From Eukaryota sp. TZLM1-RC (lineage: Eukaryota; Metamonada: BaSk clade), in the NCBI GenBank assembly GCA_040285825.1, contig JAUPSS010000010.1, positions 434,001 to 498,000 of the forward strand: a DNA stretch of 64,000 bases, given 5' to 3'. The translations under genes and the position numbers were made by a program. Each line of letters starts with the position of its first letter. The stretch's first letter is position 1. Shown piece after piece: positions 11,512 through 22,035 of this stretch. Under the pieces are notes generated by a model. It had not been told where the DNA came from, made no database searches, and saw only the letters and a list, made by a program, of their open reading frames with translations.

Positions 11512-12691
11512 ACAATGTATTCAGTTTCTCTGGTTCTAAACTTTATGTAGATCCATCAGTTTTAGATTCATCCGAAACTACACCAGGTGGTTGTACACAG
11601 CTTGCGCCTACATGAGCCATATCAGAATCGAGGTTGGAACCAATTGTATCCAACAAATAATCATGGGTAGTCCCCCTTTGGGCTTTCCTCTGGTTTGATA
11701 GTTCGGAGTCATCTTCAGCTTCAAAAATTATACTACAAGTTAGATTAAAATACTCACTGTTAGCTTGGCAGGTTCTCACCTTTTCATTTTGCGCAATGGC
11801 TGCCGACAAAGAACACAGGACTACGTTTTCAGCACATGACGCAGAATGCAAAAGTGTAGTCTGTTAAGCTGCAGTGTCAGGGGCAATACACAATACATCA
11901 TGGAAAGAAGGGAAGTCTCGGCCAGGCATCACGGAATTTAATGATTCAAATAGTTCATCGAAATGATTAGCATCAGAGTTCAAATAAGAAAAACGGGGAG
12001 AACTGGGTATGGTGGGATTATTGTCAGAGTGACAGTAGAGAAAAAGGTTATTTTGGAAAAAGGGGTTCAAGGATACAATATTGTTTAAGTCCCCTGGGTC
12101 AGAAAAGCTATAGTGGGTTTATAATTTGGGCACATAAGTCTTTTTTTGCTGATAGTCTTCTTTCAAATCTTCGGTGATTGATTCCACTATAGAATTAATA
12201 GGCTTTTTACTACGGGTATGGTAAGCTCTCGGCAGCGTAGAAATGCGGGGATTCCGCTAAGGACGATGTAAATTATTTTGGCTTCTTTTGCAGCCAGGTA
12301 CAGAACAATCTCCAGCAAAATGTCCAGGATTCTTGCAGTAAAAGCATTTCAGTTCTTGGGAGAGGTTAGATTGAGGAGTACCGGTTCCGGGTTGGGTTGA
12401 TCTAGAGTCAGGTCCACAGGGCTGGTTTGAAGAACCTTGCTTAGGAATTGTTCATAAGTTCTATATGAGTTACTTGGAACATTCTGGGTTTTTGGTTGAG
12501 GTCTATGGCCACGGGCATTCTAAAACCTTTGAGACAATCTGTCTTCAAACAGTTAAGCATTCTTGGAATAAGGTCAGTGGTAATCAGGGAGCAATTTTTT
12601 CAATCGTGTTATTATCTCAAAGATGGAGGTGATTAATCAATCTTCGGCTTGGTCTTGAGCAACTTCCTAAGTGCTTTAGGGCATATTCCAT

Positions 12692-13120
12692 TCAGGAATC
12701 TTTTAGCAAGGGTCTTTCATTCTGGAGGGAATGTATTGTGCGAGCTGCCTTCATGAAGTCTCTGGTATATCTGGCGATAACTTCCTCTGCATCACGACAA
12801 TTTAAAGGCAAGAATAATCGGTTAAATGACTGGTACATTTTGACAGTATCTCCAACACGCGTACAGGACAGCAAGTATTTAAATCTCTTGTTAAGTCTCC
12901 TCAATGAAATCTGGTGGATTACAAGAAATGTATCAAAAACTTCAGGGGCCATGCATTTAGGAAAATAGAGTATCAGCAGGGACTCTAGGTCTTCAAGGTT
13001 TTCAAGACATAACAGGTCAGGTTCCTCTTCATCAAGAACATCAGAGTCATCAGAGTACAGAAGAGGGACTTTATCCTCTGCTTGATTGTTAGGACCTTCT
13101 TCCGCTAATGCTTCTCGCAC
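12692..13120 (-). pseudogene. Element F Gag fragment
   Basis: A 142-residue acidic then basic frame with a retrotransposon-Gag-like helical segment (YQSFNRLFLPLNCRDAEEVI, then a YTRDFMKAARTI stretch). It is not joined in frame to the downstream knuckle. Assignment rests on that resemblance and on its position. Confidence 0.5.
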
Positions 13121-13540
13121 AATAACTTGAATATTCTCAGGTCTAACTTCACTTTCTCCAGCAAGTTTGGCAGTAGATTTACGGGAACTTATTCTAGAGT
13201 TCTAGAAATTATTCAACTGAGACTCAAATCTGGTTATACACATACGGATTGCTCAACTTATCAACAAAGCGAGCACAGGAGGAACGGTCAGCGCTTCCGA
13301 AAAATGGGGCAACTCGGCCAGGATTACTGATGGGGACCTCAATAATTACTGTGGGGTTCGCTAGCATCAATAGATCCTTGTATGAACAGAAACTACGAAA
13401 CAGAGCTTTATAACAAGAAACGGGAATAATCAGATAAGAATAATTCTTTGTCAAGATCAACTGGGAATGACGTGATATCACGTAATACTGTAACTAATAA
13501 ACTGAATACTAATAAAATCTATTTTAATTGGCTCTAAGCC

Positions 13541-13615
13541 TACAATTCTTGCTAAAGAATTTATAAGCTTCTGACTGTTTGACCGAATGGAAAACCTCTG
13601 TTTTCCATAATTCAA
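13541..13615 (-). pseudogene. Scrap of a gypsy integrase C-terminus
   Basis: Minus-strand translation EVFHSVKQSEAYKFFSKNC matches the end of the integrase ORF at 39349-39534 (EEPLHTVKHSKAYKLFSKDN). It lies just upstream of element F, so an older element once stood here. 13616-13843 shows nothing else. Confidence 0.5.
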
Positions 13616-13843
13616 AAATGAAGTTTTGAGGCATCCATAAAGCATTTACTTCTAAACGTTAGCCCTATCACTTTGCGTGCAGACCCCTTGATGAATACAC
13701 ACCTAATTGACTGATCAATGATTTCCATTGGTAACTGGCATGGATTCTTGGATTCTTACTGCTATAATGTCCCTGTGATAACAGATGGCTTTTACTCTGA
13801 ATCATTTTCATAGATTCACTTTTTGCATTTTAATTCATTGTAA

Positions 13844-14750
13844 TTGAAAAATATATGCAGCTCGGCTGTTTTAAATCAAGATCTTCACTCATTGTTATTG
13901 GAAAAGGGTGTTTGTGAAAATAAGTCATCAGATTCTTCACTTTTTGTAACCATTGTACCACGAAGATTTGGATTGTGTGCCACTAATGAAGCATTTGTAA
14001 CAAAAATGAAATTATATTTGAATACCCCCATTAATCAATTATTATCAAAAAAAATGTATTTGTTCCAATTCACCTCAACTCACTTTGCGCCATGCTCTGA
14101 ATTGTTCTAAATTGATAACTTATCGTTCTTTATTACATGATGCTGTTAGGAACACTGTTTTCAATATGGCACAAACTGCAAGAATATTGTGTATCAAAGA
14201 GCCTCTGCTGAAGGAAACACTTTCTCTAACTATTTTTGGTTCTGATGATAGAGGTGATGTATACTGTGATTGGATTGATAATTCTGAAGCTATTGTTGAC
14301 TTTGTCTCATGTAATGTTGCAAATGACACTTTGGTTCACAAAAGGAAACTTAATCCTGTAAATGCTCTTGAATTTAAAGCAAAAGAAAAACATAGAAAAT
14401 ATGACAAAGATATCGAAGAAGCTAATGCTGGTAGAAATACACAGCTGGTTTTTATTGCTTTCCTATTTTCGATAAACGGAAGATTATCAGTAGAAGCAGA
14501 AACTTTTTTGAATGACTTCCAAAAAATGGTTCAAGAAAAAACAATGAAAAGATTTAATATTTTTTTATAGCGCTTTCAGATTCAATTTGCCATTATTAAT
14601 AGATTACCTCGGTTTTTCAATCGAATAAGAGAAGTTTTAGCTAGACAGCAAGCAGATCAAGATTTTGTGGAGAAAATCTTGGTTCGATGATAGTCGTCCC
14701 ATTAGTTATGAATTAATTTAATCAAGTGTGCATGTTCAATAAATATATAA
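13844..14750 (+). mobile_element. LINE 3' fragment, subfamily b, with stop and frame break
   Basis: Two overlapping frames (13844-14110 and 14085-14570), then a TAG and readable sequence to 14690, cover the C-terminal half of the LINE protein. The HALNCSKLITYRSLLHDAVRN segment is the His/Cys and R-H-x-V part of the zinc/endonuclease region. RGDVYCDWIDNSEAIVDFVS aligns with the RGD...D block of the restriction-like endonuclease. The C-terminus and 3' UTR match the copies at 5.7 kb and 36.0 kb. Confidence 0.7.
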
Positions 14751-14943
14751 TTGTAATTAGACATATTTGTTCCATAAAGGTATAAAAGTTACTCAAGATA
14801 TACTTTTCTAAAACAACTTTCTATCCAATACTGCTTTGAGCAAAACAAGTCAAAAACGATCATTTACTTAACCGTAACTACAAGACATATAGACTAACAA
14901 CAAGGAACTCAAAATGGCGAAATGATTAGTAAAACTACTTGAT

Positions 14944-15647
14944 CTAACCTCGCTCAATAACAGACCAGATTAAATCACCATCAATACTCTCATCAACACA
15001 GAGTCCATTCTCAGTCAAATGTGTAATAAATTCGTCCTTGTTTGGGTTATAACGATGCGTGCTGTTTACTAGCAAACACACATCCCCCTCTCTTAATAAA
15101 CTCGCAATGGTGGAGGCCAAAGACTGGGTCTCACCATGGTTATAAATGACATCAGAGCCGATCAAAACACGTCTCCTCCGAGGTTCCAACAGATTTCGAC
15201 GTAAAACTTGGGAAAACTCTTCTCGATGGTGGGGACAAGTCCAATTTAGCAGCTGTATGCTGACTTTGTCTTTGCTGATATGAGGGTTTAGTGCAAGGTT
15301 TGTTCTAATTCTGTCTAAAATATCGTCCTTATAGTCAGTTAAAAAGGTATGTTTAGCGAACATTGACGCAAATAGGCCAGGTATACCTGTACCCGAGCCG
15401 AGTTCCACAACAAAGCTATCGGTGAACCGATCAGTGTGTGAGGTGATATGATGGCACAATGCAGTGGCTCCAGGCCAAAGGATATGTCCTTCGGTTAGTG
15501 TGAAAAAAACTAACCTGTGAGACCATCAGTATGTGCATACATTTCGTGATAACATTCATATCGAATAGCGAAGGAATTGGAATACATTGTTCGTTGCTCT
15601 AAATCTCCATCGAAAAACATTGAGGATAAGTTATCATCGCTAAACAT
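14944..15647 (-). CDS. SAM-dependent lysine methyltransferase, METTL21/EEF-KMT-like (2 exons)
   Basis: CDS is complement(join(14944..15488,15515..15647)), 225 residues. Exon 1 starts at the only ATG after an in-frame TAA. The intron (15489-15514, 26 nt) is GTTAGT...CTAACCGAAG, and splicing restores GHILWPGATALC, the W-P-A substrate-side motif of family-16 methyltransferases. Exon 2 has the SAM-binding motif VVELGSGTGIPGL and the post-motif LIGSDVIYN. The family methylates lysines on translation factors, chaperones and other proteins; the exact substrate is not predictable. It is divergently oriented to PFL, with about 190 bp between starts, so the two may share a promoter region. Confidence 0.8.
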
Positions 15648-15766
15648 GAGAAGGGTTACAGTCTGGACAATAAGAGTCTCTAAGATGGATAAGTTTGTGG
15701 GGTTTTAATGGTGAAAATATCTAACTGTGTTATAGATTACACTAAGAAACCTGCGATTTTTGAGCG

Positions 15767-15776
15767 ATCACGTGAT
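15767..15776. promoter_or_regulatory. Palindromic E-box-like site ATCACGTGAT upstream of PFL copy 1
   Basis: A perfect 10-bp palindrome with a CACGTG core, 58 bp before the PFL ATG. It is conserved in the second PFL copy (30131-30140) together with its flanks. CACGTG is a classic bHLH site; binding here is inferred only. Confidence 0.4.
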
Positions 15777-15834
15777 TAGCTCTTTAGAATCGGAAACTTG
15801 CCTTTTTCGGCATAATTTCAACTTCCATTTCTGA

Positions 15835-18075
15835 ATGATTGACGTTGCTGGTTTTATTGCTGAAAACATCAAGCCTTATGATGGTGATGCTTCCTTCTTG
15901 ACAGGTCCCACTGAGAACACCAAGAACCTCATGACCAAGACCTCCGGAGTGCTCAAAGAAGAACTCAAGAAGGGTATTCTCGATCTAGACACTGTTCGTC
16001 CATCTACTATCACCTCTCATGGTGCTGGCTATCTAGACAAGAACAAAGAAACGATCGTTGGTTTCCAGGGTGAAGCTCCTCTCCAAAGAACTATGAAATG
16101 TGCTGGAGGTGTCCGTATCACTGCCACTGCATGGTTTGTACCACAATATCACTCATTTTAGCGAATCCTATGGATATAAAATGGACCCCGAAACCCAGCG
16201 CATCTTCACTGAGTACGCCAAGACTCACAATGATGGTGTCTTTGACATTTACACCTCCGAAATGAGAACTGCTAGAAAGTCTGGTATTATCACTGGTCTC
16301 CCTGATGGATATGGCCGTGGTCGTATCATTGGTGACTATCGCCGACTTGCTCTTTACGGAGCTGACCGACTGATCCAGGAAAAGCAGACCGACAAGGCGA
16401 ACCTCCCCAAAACTATGCTCGAAGACACCATGCGTCTCCATGAAGAAGTGTCTGAACAAATAAAAGCCTTGAAGCAAATCAAGAAGCTGGGAGAAATCTA
16501 TGGCTTTGACTTGTCTCGTCCTGCTGAAAACTCTCAAGAAGCTATCCAATGGACCTATTTCGCTTACCTTGCTGCTATCAAACAACAAGATGGTGCCGCT
16601 ATGAGCTTTGGACGTCCAGATGCTTTCTTTGACATCTACATTGAACGTGATCTCGCTAGTGGTAAATTCACTGAACAACAAATTCAAGAATTCATTGACC
16701 ATTTCGTCATTAAACTTCGTCTTGTCCGTCATTTAAGAACTCCCGAATATAATGACCTCTTTGCCGGTGATCCTACCTGGGTAACCATTGTCTTGGGTGG
16801 CCTCAACGAAAGTGGCCAGCACATGGTTACAAAGACCTCTTATCGAATTCTACAGACACTTTACAATCTCGGACCTGCTCCAGAACCCAACATCACTATC
16901 CTCTGGTCGAAATCCCTACCACAAACCTTTAAAGATTTTTGCTCAACAGTTTCTATCGATACATCTTCAATCCAATATGAAAACGATGATCTTATGAGGC
17001 CTATTTTTGGTTCCGATTACGGTATTGCTTGCTGTGTCTCTGCTATGCGTCTTGTATGTTTTTTTAATATCATTAATCCAAGGGAAAACAAAAACAATTC
17101 TTTGGTGCAAGATGTAATCTTGCCAAATTACTACTCTACTCTCTTAACAATGGCGTTGATGAAGTTTCTCGTCAACCAGTAGGGCCTCAGTTCGGCGGTG
17201 CTGCTGGTGAAGATGCTCTTGAATACAGCGAGGTTTGGGAACGCTTCCTGAAGTACATGGACTGGCTAACTGAACTCTACGTTAATACTATGAATGCCAT
17301 TCATTACTCCCATGATAAGTACTCTTATGAGTCGTCAATGATGGCACTTCATGATACCAATGTGGAACGCCTAATGGCTTTCGGTATCGCTGGTCTTTCT
17401 CATGTTGCTGACTCTCTTTCTGCCATCAAGTATGCCAAGGTTTATCCATTGAGAGACGAAACTGGCTTAATTACTGATTTTAAGATTGAAGGAAGCTTCC
17501 CTTGCTATGGAAATGATGATGATCGTGTTGATTCAATCACTGTTGATCTTTGTCACCAGTTCATTGAAAAGATTCGCAAGAACCCAACTTACCGCAATGC
17601 CACCCATACTCTCTCCATCCTCACCATTACTTCTAATGTGGTGTATGGTCGCAAGACTGGTAACACCCCTGATGGTCGTCGTAAAGGAGAAGCTTTTGCC
17701 CCTGGTGCCAATCCCTCTTCGCAAAAAGATAAATCTGGGGCTATCGCTTCTCTCAACTCTGTGGCCAAGATTCAATATGATGATTGTAGAGATGGTATTT
17801 CCAATACTTTTTCAATTCTACCTTCCGCTCTTGGAAAGTCTGAGTCGGAACAAGTTTCTAATTTGACTGCCATGATTGATGGTTATATTCAATCACATGG
17901 TTTCCATATCAATGTCAATTGTGTTCGGAGAGAAGTTTTGCTTGATGCCATGGATCACCCTGAAAAGTATCCTCAACTCACCATCAGAGTGTCGGGTTAT
18001 GCTGTTAACTTTACTAGGTTGACCAAGGCTCAACAAGGTGAAGTGATCGAAAGGACCTTCCATGGTCAAATGTAA
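15835..18075 (+). CDS. pflB: Pyruvate formate-lyase (formate C-acetyltransferase), intact copy, 3 exons
   Basis: CDS is join(15835..16133,16162..17053,17083..18075), 727 residues. It converts pyruvate + CoA to acetyl-CoA + formate by a glycyl-radical mechanism. Introns are 16134-16161 (28 nt, ending CTCATTTTAG) and 17054-17082 (29 nt, ending TTAATCCAAG); splicing restores the family sequence at both joints. Visible landmarks are [19 protein letters not shown], the active-site Cys pair C390-C391 in IACCVSAM, the GARCNLAK block after intron 2, and the radical Gly702 in RVSGYAVNF near the C-terminus. The N-terminus is about 25 residues shorter than bacterial PFL and shows no clear targeting peptide, so a cytosolic location is likely. 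An AATAAA lies at 18089. A PFL-activating enzyme is required but is not in the window. Confidence 0.97.
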
Positions 18076-18270
18076 ATAGAACTTTTGAAATAAATGTTTT
18101 TGTTTTATTGTAATTCTCATTAATGTTATTATACAAACAGATATGCCAATCATGACAATCAAATCTGGATGTTGCTTCTTCATGATCCATCGTTTTCTAA
18201 ACAGATATACATTCATCAACGTTTATCATATCAAAACTTTGTTTTTACCTACTTGTTTTGAGTCACTTTA

Positions 18271-18714
18271 AACTGAACATCACCTCCATTGTGTTGGTGT
18301 ATTTTAGAAATGAATACTGTATAATCAACCTGGCATCAATGTTTAATGCAATAGCCTAAAGTATTTGGATATTCAAGCAAATTACCAGATTTTAATTTTG
18401 TGGAGATTGACACATAGAGGTGATGTCATGACTGATTTGCGGAATAGTACAAAATTGTATCTCGGTGATGAACACGATTCATTTTTCATAGCCTTCAAAC
18501 AATGTGATCTATTTAGTTTTAATCTATGTGAGTTAACCTTTATTTGTTTCGCTCATCAACTGGACGGAAAGACTACTCTACTCATGATAAATTAGTGGTT
18601 TTGTGTGCAGTGTATGTCCTATAGACCTTGCAAAAATAGCCTTAGACCATCATAGAATAGCACGGTCACAGTGAACAAAATCAATGTTTCTTGGCTCCGT
18701 CCATAGTGTACAGC
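18271..18714. other. Spacer between left PFL arm and element D, no gene seen
   Basis: AT-rich unique sequence with no coding signal I trust; a 76-codon frame at 18365-18595 has no recognisable features. Together with 26579-26757 it is what remains of the original spacer of the inverted duplication. Confidence 0.5.
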
Positions 18715-18838
18715 TGATGCTGTTTGTGTCATGTGAAACAATAAAACGGGATAAAGAATATTTATTTAAATTTCACTGGCCCTTATAAAGGCCATCACTA
18801 GTGAAGTCTATATTAGACTAATTGTCAACAGTACAACA
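18715..18838 (-). repeat. 3' LTR of element D
   Basis: 124 bp, TGATGCTG...TACAACA on the plus strand. The integrase ORF stop codon (TAG, 18839-18841) lies immediately next to it. Confidence 0.9.
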
Positions 18839-19534
18839 CTACCTTTTCCCTCTCTTAGATCTCGTGCGAGAGCTATAAGAACTAACTGCAGGGGAATTAG
18901 TCTTAGATTTAGAATTGGAATTCATTTTCCGTTTCCTGGTAGTGTGAGGACCAAGGGTACGCAAATATGATTGGTATGCCTCAGTGCTTTTGACGTCAGC
19001 AACTGGGAGAGACGATGTCTCGCCGCCATACCAAACTGCGGTGCAATAAGGAATTTTATTATCATTCGAGTCTACAAAATCGAATTGATCTATAATCTTT
19101 ATGATTACAGATTTTTCGATATCACCGGCAGCAATGTTTTTATGCCAATCTATATCTTCTTTAGGGAAGTCAGAGAGGTATAGTTTACAATGATTAATAC
19201 TTGCCGTAGACATCGAACCAGTGACAAAATTCTTGAGTAATAAACTTTTATTGGATTTAACTTCTTCAACGAGAAAAGGGCCAGCGAAGCAACCATGGAG
19301 TTTATCATTAGTCTTTAATCGCAAAACTAAGTCACCTTTATTAAAATGGTTCCTATGTTTGTTAACTTCAAACAGTTGATGAGCTTGCCTGAGCTCTGCC
19401 TCTTCTCTCTTCTTTGAAATCCTTTCAAATTTTGCTTCAAGATCTTTAACAAAGGGAATATTAACATTAGCTGATTTTATTAGTTCAAACATATTACTAG
19501 GATCAGCTCTAGGGCTGTGGTCGCTACCAAACAT
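18839..19534 (-). CDS. Element D integrase C-terminal domain
   Basis: A 231-residue frame with a KGDLVLRLK...GCFAGPFLVEEV beta-rich block typical of the integrase C-terminal (GPY/F-type) domain. It is followed by a charged tail rich in Ser/Arg/Lys (TRKRKMNSNSKSKT, SRTRSKRGKR). The related fragment at 39342-39821 has the same HKNIAAGDIEK-like block (VVAAGDAEKHV). The catalytic core lies upstream and is split by element B. Confidence 0.75.
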   Translation of the reverse strand: MFGSDHSPRADPSNMFELIKSANVNIPFVKDLEAKFERISKKREEAELRQAHQLFEVNKHRNHFNKGDLVLRLKTNDKLHGCFAGPFLVEEVKSNKSLLLKNFVTGSMSTASINHCKLYLSDFPKEDIDWHKNIAAGDIEKSVIIKIIDQFDFVDSNDNKIPYCTAVWYGGETSSLPVADVKSTEAYQSYLRTLGPHTTRKRKMNSNSKSKTNSPAVSSYSSRTRSKRGKR

Positions 19535-19933
19535 TAAATTTTAGGGCGAATGACCAGCAATTCTACTAATAGTTGAATTGATTTGAAGTTGTACAATTGG
19601 GATATATTCACTCCAATTGCTATAATCACCAGAGTCCACCAAAATCTTTTTTAGACTTTGTGAAATGTCTCTGTGTCGTCTTTCTACTGAACCATTGCTT
19701 TGTGAAAAGCCAGTTAGTAAACGACTTACTTCAATATTTAATAAATCGCATAACCCTTTTAAGATGGCATTTGCAAATTCAATACCATTGTCACTATGAA
19801 TTAACAGTGGGATACCAAAAATTGATATTACACTTCATAGGAGGTGATTGGTTCCTCCACTGCATTCAATTGCTTTACATTGCAAATGATCGTATACCTA
19901 GTGAACGAATCTACAAAAACTTTCAAATACTTG

Positions 19934-20073
19934 TGTTGTTGTTGCACTCAAATTGAATTAGTAGGTTTCTTTGTATTTCGACTGATGACGTGATACTCAT
20001 TTATGAATCAGTTTTATTAATAAACAACAGATTTCTCTCTCTCCTTCGTGTGTTCATCTGCCTAACGGCATCA
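19934..20073 (+). repeat. 5' LTR of element B
   Basis: 140 bp, TGTTGTTGTTGC...CGGCATCA, identical to the 3' LTR. It contains TGATGACGTGATACTCA and a TTTATTAATAAA palindrome. Confidence 0.93.
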
Positions 20074-20099
20074 ATAATTATTGGCCCTTCTTATTTCAG

Positions 20100-20726
20100 A
20101 TGACTGTTCCTTCTGTCAACCTCCCGTCTCTTTCTTCCATGAAAGTTGAAAGTGTTCTCTTGTTCCTACAAGAGTGGAAGATCTATTCTTCTGTGACTTC
20201 TAAGAAAGAGCTTGTTCCAGCAAGACTCTTGGTCGATTCTTTTCTGTTAGAGTCCCTATCTCTCCAGAAATCCGACGTCTCTTCCAGTGACGATGTTCTT
20301 CTTAGACATCTTCAATCTGTCGTATCGTTCGCCACGTACGAAGATTTTAGTCTGGCTATGTCAGAACTGAAGCTTGATGTCCGTATTGGTGACGTCCGAG
20401 AACGTATGTCCTGTTACCTGCGACGTTTCCTCCAGGTAAAGAGTAGGGCTTCCGGACTGAAGTTACCAGACACAGCTTTTCTGAATCGATTTGCCAGAGG
20501 AATTCTTCCCGTAGGTCTTCAACGTTCTCTACTAGCGAGAATTCGAGATGATGTATTCCCAGATCTTCACTCTCTTGTCGAAACCACTACTGATGAGCTG
20601 TTGGACTGCTCTAGGGTTGCTTCATGGACTCGTGGTTTCAAAACCTCAGTGAATGATGTGGAACGTACGGCTGGCACTAAAACGAGGTCCTCTTGGCGCT
20701 CTCAGGATTTAAAAAATCAATCGTGA
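20100..20726 (+). CDS. Element B Gag-like protein, truncated at the zinc knuckle
   Basis: 208 residues beginning MTVPSVNLPSL, about 26 bp after the 5' LTR. It is largely helical with a capsid-like segment (YLRRFLQVKSRASGLKLPDT, then NRFARGILPVGLQRSLL). The frame ends at TGA (20724-20726). Right after the stop the same frame reads FKCHKPGHISRDCPSK, a knuckle lacking only its first Cys, so the TGA most likely replaces TGC/TGT. Copy 1 at 4111-4593 carries the same N-terminal part. The protein would package its own RNA with enzymes from another element. Confidence 0.75.
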   Translation: MTVPSVNLPSLSSMKVESVLLFLQEWKIYSSVTSKKELVPARLLVDSFLLESLSLQKSDVSSSDDVLLRHLQSVVSFATYEDFSLAMSELKLDVRIGDVRERMSCYLRRFLQVKSRASGLKLPDTAFLNRFARGILPVGLQRSLLARIRDDVFPDLHSLVETTTDELLDCSRVASWTRGFKTSVNDVERTAGTKTRSSWRSQDLKNQS

Positions 20727-20896
20727 TTCAAGTGCCACAAGCCTGGACACATCTCCCGCGATTGTCCATCTAAAATCAAACATGAGGTAAATTATTTGTG
20801 TCACACAAACGATGCACCAAAGAGTTTAACAAACCCCATATCTTCCCTCTATTGAGCCAGTACTGTATTTGTCCTCAGAAAAATGGGAAAAAGTAG

Positions 20897-21036
20897 TGTT
20901 GTTGTTGCACTCAAATTGAATTAGTAGGTTTCTTTGTATTTCGACTGATGACGTGATACTCATTTATGAATCAGTTTTATTAATAAACAACAGATTTCTC
21001 TCTCTCCTTCGTGTGTTCATCTGCCTAACGGCATCA
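20897..21036 (+). repeat. 3' LTR of element B
   Basis: 140 bp, identical to 19934-20073, preceded by a polypurine tract and followed by the CTTG target duplication. Confidence 0.93.
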
Positions 21037-21558
21037 CTTGAATCCATTATCATCTTGTGGTAATGGTCCAATAGTGTCTGCATTTATTCGTGCAAAAGGT
21101 CGATCAGCCCAAAGAGAGCCAGATGATTCAATGACATTTTTAGGCACATGTGCCGTCTTTTGACATGCTGGGCATCTCTTAATATGATTAATCATGTCTT
21201 TGCGCATGTTTGGGCAAAAGTAATCACTATTGAGTAATTTCTTTACGCTAGTCGTCACACTAGGATGGCCAACATTTGCATGTCCATGAATGATAGTTAA
21301 AGTCTGCTTTTTTAAACTATCTGGGATAACAATCTTCCCACGATTGTTGGTATACAATTGAATATCTGAATTATATTTGTAATCTTTATAATCATCAGGG
21401 TTTGAATCAACATCTCTAAGTTGTTCTTGCCTAATCTTTGAGATCCAAGTGTCAAATAATTCAAATTTAGTATCCTCAACTGCTTCTTTTAATGCAGATA
21501 AGCTATTAATCGTGGGTAGCTCAATTGCGGACGGTTGAGTAACATCATCCCTTAACAA
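21034..21558 (-). CDS. Element D integrase: zinc-binding and start of catalytic core
   Basis: Contains the HHCC zinc-binding module (HGHANVGHPSVTTSV...CPNMRKDMINHIKRCPACQK) and the start of the catalytic core with the first Asp (INADTIGPLPQDDNGFK). The frame ends where element B is inserted; the core resumes at 19933 with YLKVFVDSFTRYT on the minus strand. Confidence 0.8.
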   Translation of the reverse strand: MLRDDVTQPSAIELPTINSLSALKEAVEDTKFELFDTWISKIRQEQLRDVDSNPDDYKDYKYNSDIQLYTNNRGKIVIPDSLKKQTLTIIHGHANVGHPSVTTSVKKLLNSDYFCPNMRKDMINHIKRCPACQKTAHVPKNVIESSGSLWADRPFARINADTIGPLPQDDNGFK

Positions 21559-21588
21559 ATTAACTCTAGTTAATAAATTTAAATAGGG

Positions 21589-22035
21589 TCATTTCTCTTT
21601 AACTCTGTGAGGTGCGAAGTTTCTCACTTGTTGGACTCGAGGGGTTTTGGGTTTGGTATCAACCAATCTAGACAACATGTCTGCCCAATAATTCTCCTCA
21701 CCTGCAGTGTGAACTACATCAAAATTGAATTCGGACAATATTGGTAGCCACCTCTTTACAATTCTGTTCTTTTCAAAAGCTGACATAAGCTATGCTAAGT
21801 TTCTATGATCAGTGAATATAGTCAATTTCCTCGAAATTAAATAATTTTCTAAACTACTGTCAGTGAAAATTAATAAAATTGCATACAACTCTTTTTGAAG
21901 TACAGACCAATTCTTTTGTGAAGTTGATAATAATCTGCTAACGAAGGCAATAGGTACAACCTTTCTCTTAATTAGCGGTGTCGTAGGATCTTTAGGATGG
22001 TTAGCTTCTTGCCATATTACTCCACCTACAGCCAC
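21589..22035 (-). pseudogene. Element D RNase H region (frame-broken)
   Basis: Two frames (22035-21790 and 21786-21589) cover FVSRLLSTSQKNWSVLQKEL, TIFTDHRNLA and NRIVKRWLPILSEFNFDVVH with GEENYWADMLSRL. These are the RNase H and tether blocks of gypsy Pol. A stop separates the two frames. Confidence 0.7.

Larger units (their letters stand above)
10492..13490 (-). mobile_element. Degraded gypsy-type element F (Gag, knuckle, protease, RT start)
   Basis: Minus-strand order is a retrotransposon-Gag-like segment (13120-12692), a Gag middle (12070-11543), a CX2CX4HX4C knuckle (near 12340-12290, CFYCKNPGHFAGDC), a protease with DTGAS (11511-11158) and the first part of RT (11049-10492). The RT part reaches the PRITDVCKFL region and stops before the YxDD box. 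Its Gag is unlike that of A, D and E. Upstream (about 13480-13535) a stretch resembles the element A LTR weakly. Multiple frame breaks and the missing RT core, RNase H and integrase make it a relic. Confidence 0.65.
15742..18270 (+). repeat. Left arm of inverted duplication (PFL copy 1)
   Basis: This 2.5-kb segment is repeated in inverted orientation at about 26758-30165. Identity includes about 90 bp upstream of the ATG, the entire gene with both introns, and about 190 bp downstream. The 3' flank is visibly more diverged than the coding part. Confidence 0.9.
19934..21036 (+). mobile_element. Element B copy 2: complete gag-only LTR element nested in element D
   Basis: Two 140-bp direct repeats, 19934-20073 and 20897-21036, identical over their full length as read, with TG...CA ends. 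They are flanked by a 4-bp target duplication CTTG (19930-19933 and 21037-21040). The 823-bp interior has one Gag ORF (20100-20726), a knuckle sequence and a purine-rich tract (GAAAAATGGGAAAAAG) just before the 3' LTR. There is no room for pol, so it is non-autonomous. Removing it joins the element D integrase in frame (NGFKYLKVFVDSFTRYT). I see no obvious tRNA primer site after the 5' LTR. Confidence 0.93.

Noticed and set aside
16118-16732. 204-residue minus-strand frame opposite PFL, also at 29221-29790
   Set aside because: Antisense shadow of a well-conserved exon with biased codons; no domain is recognisable.
17486-17866. 126-residue frame inside PFL exon 3 (and its mirror at 27162-27542)
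   Set aside because: It is a +1-frame shadow of the conserved PFL coding sequence. It exists twice only because PFL is duplicated.
20074-20099. tRNA primer-binding site after the element B 5' LTR
   Set aside because: The sequence after the LTR does not match the usual initiator-Met or other tRNA 3' ends that I can recall; priming may differ.
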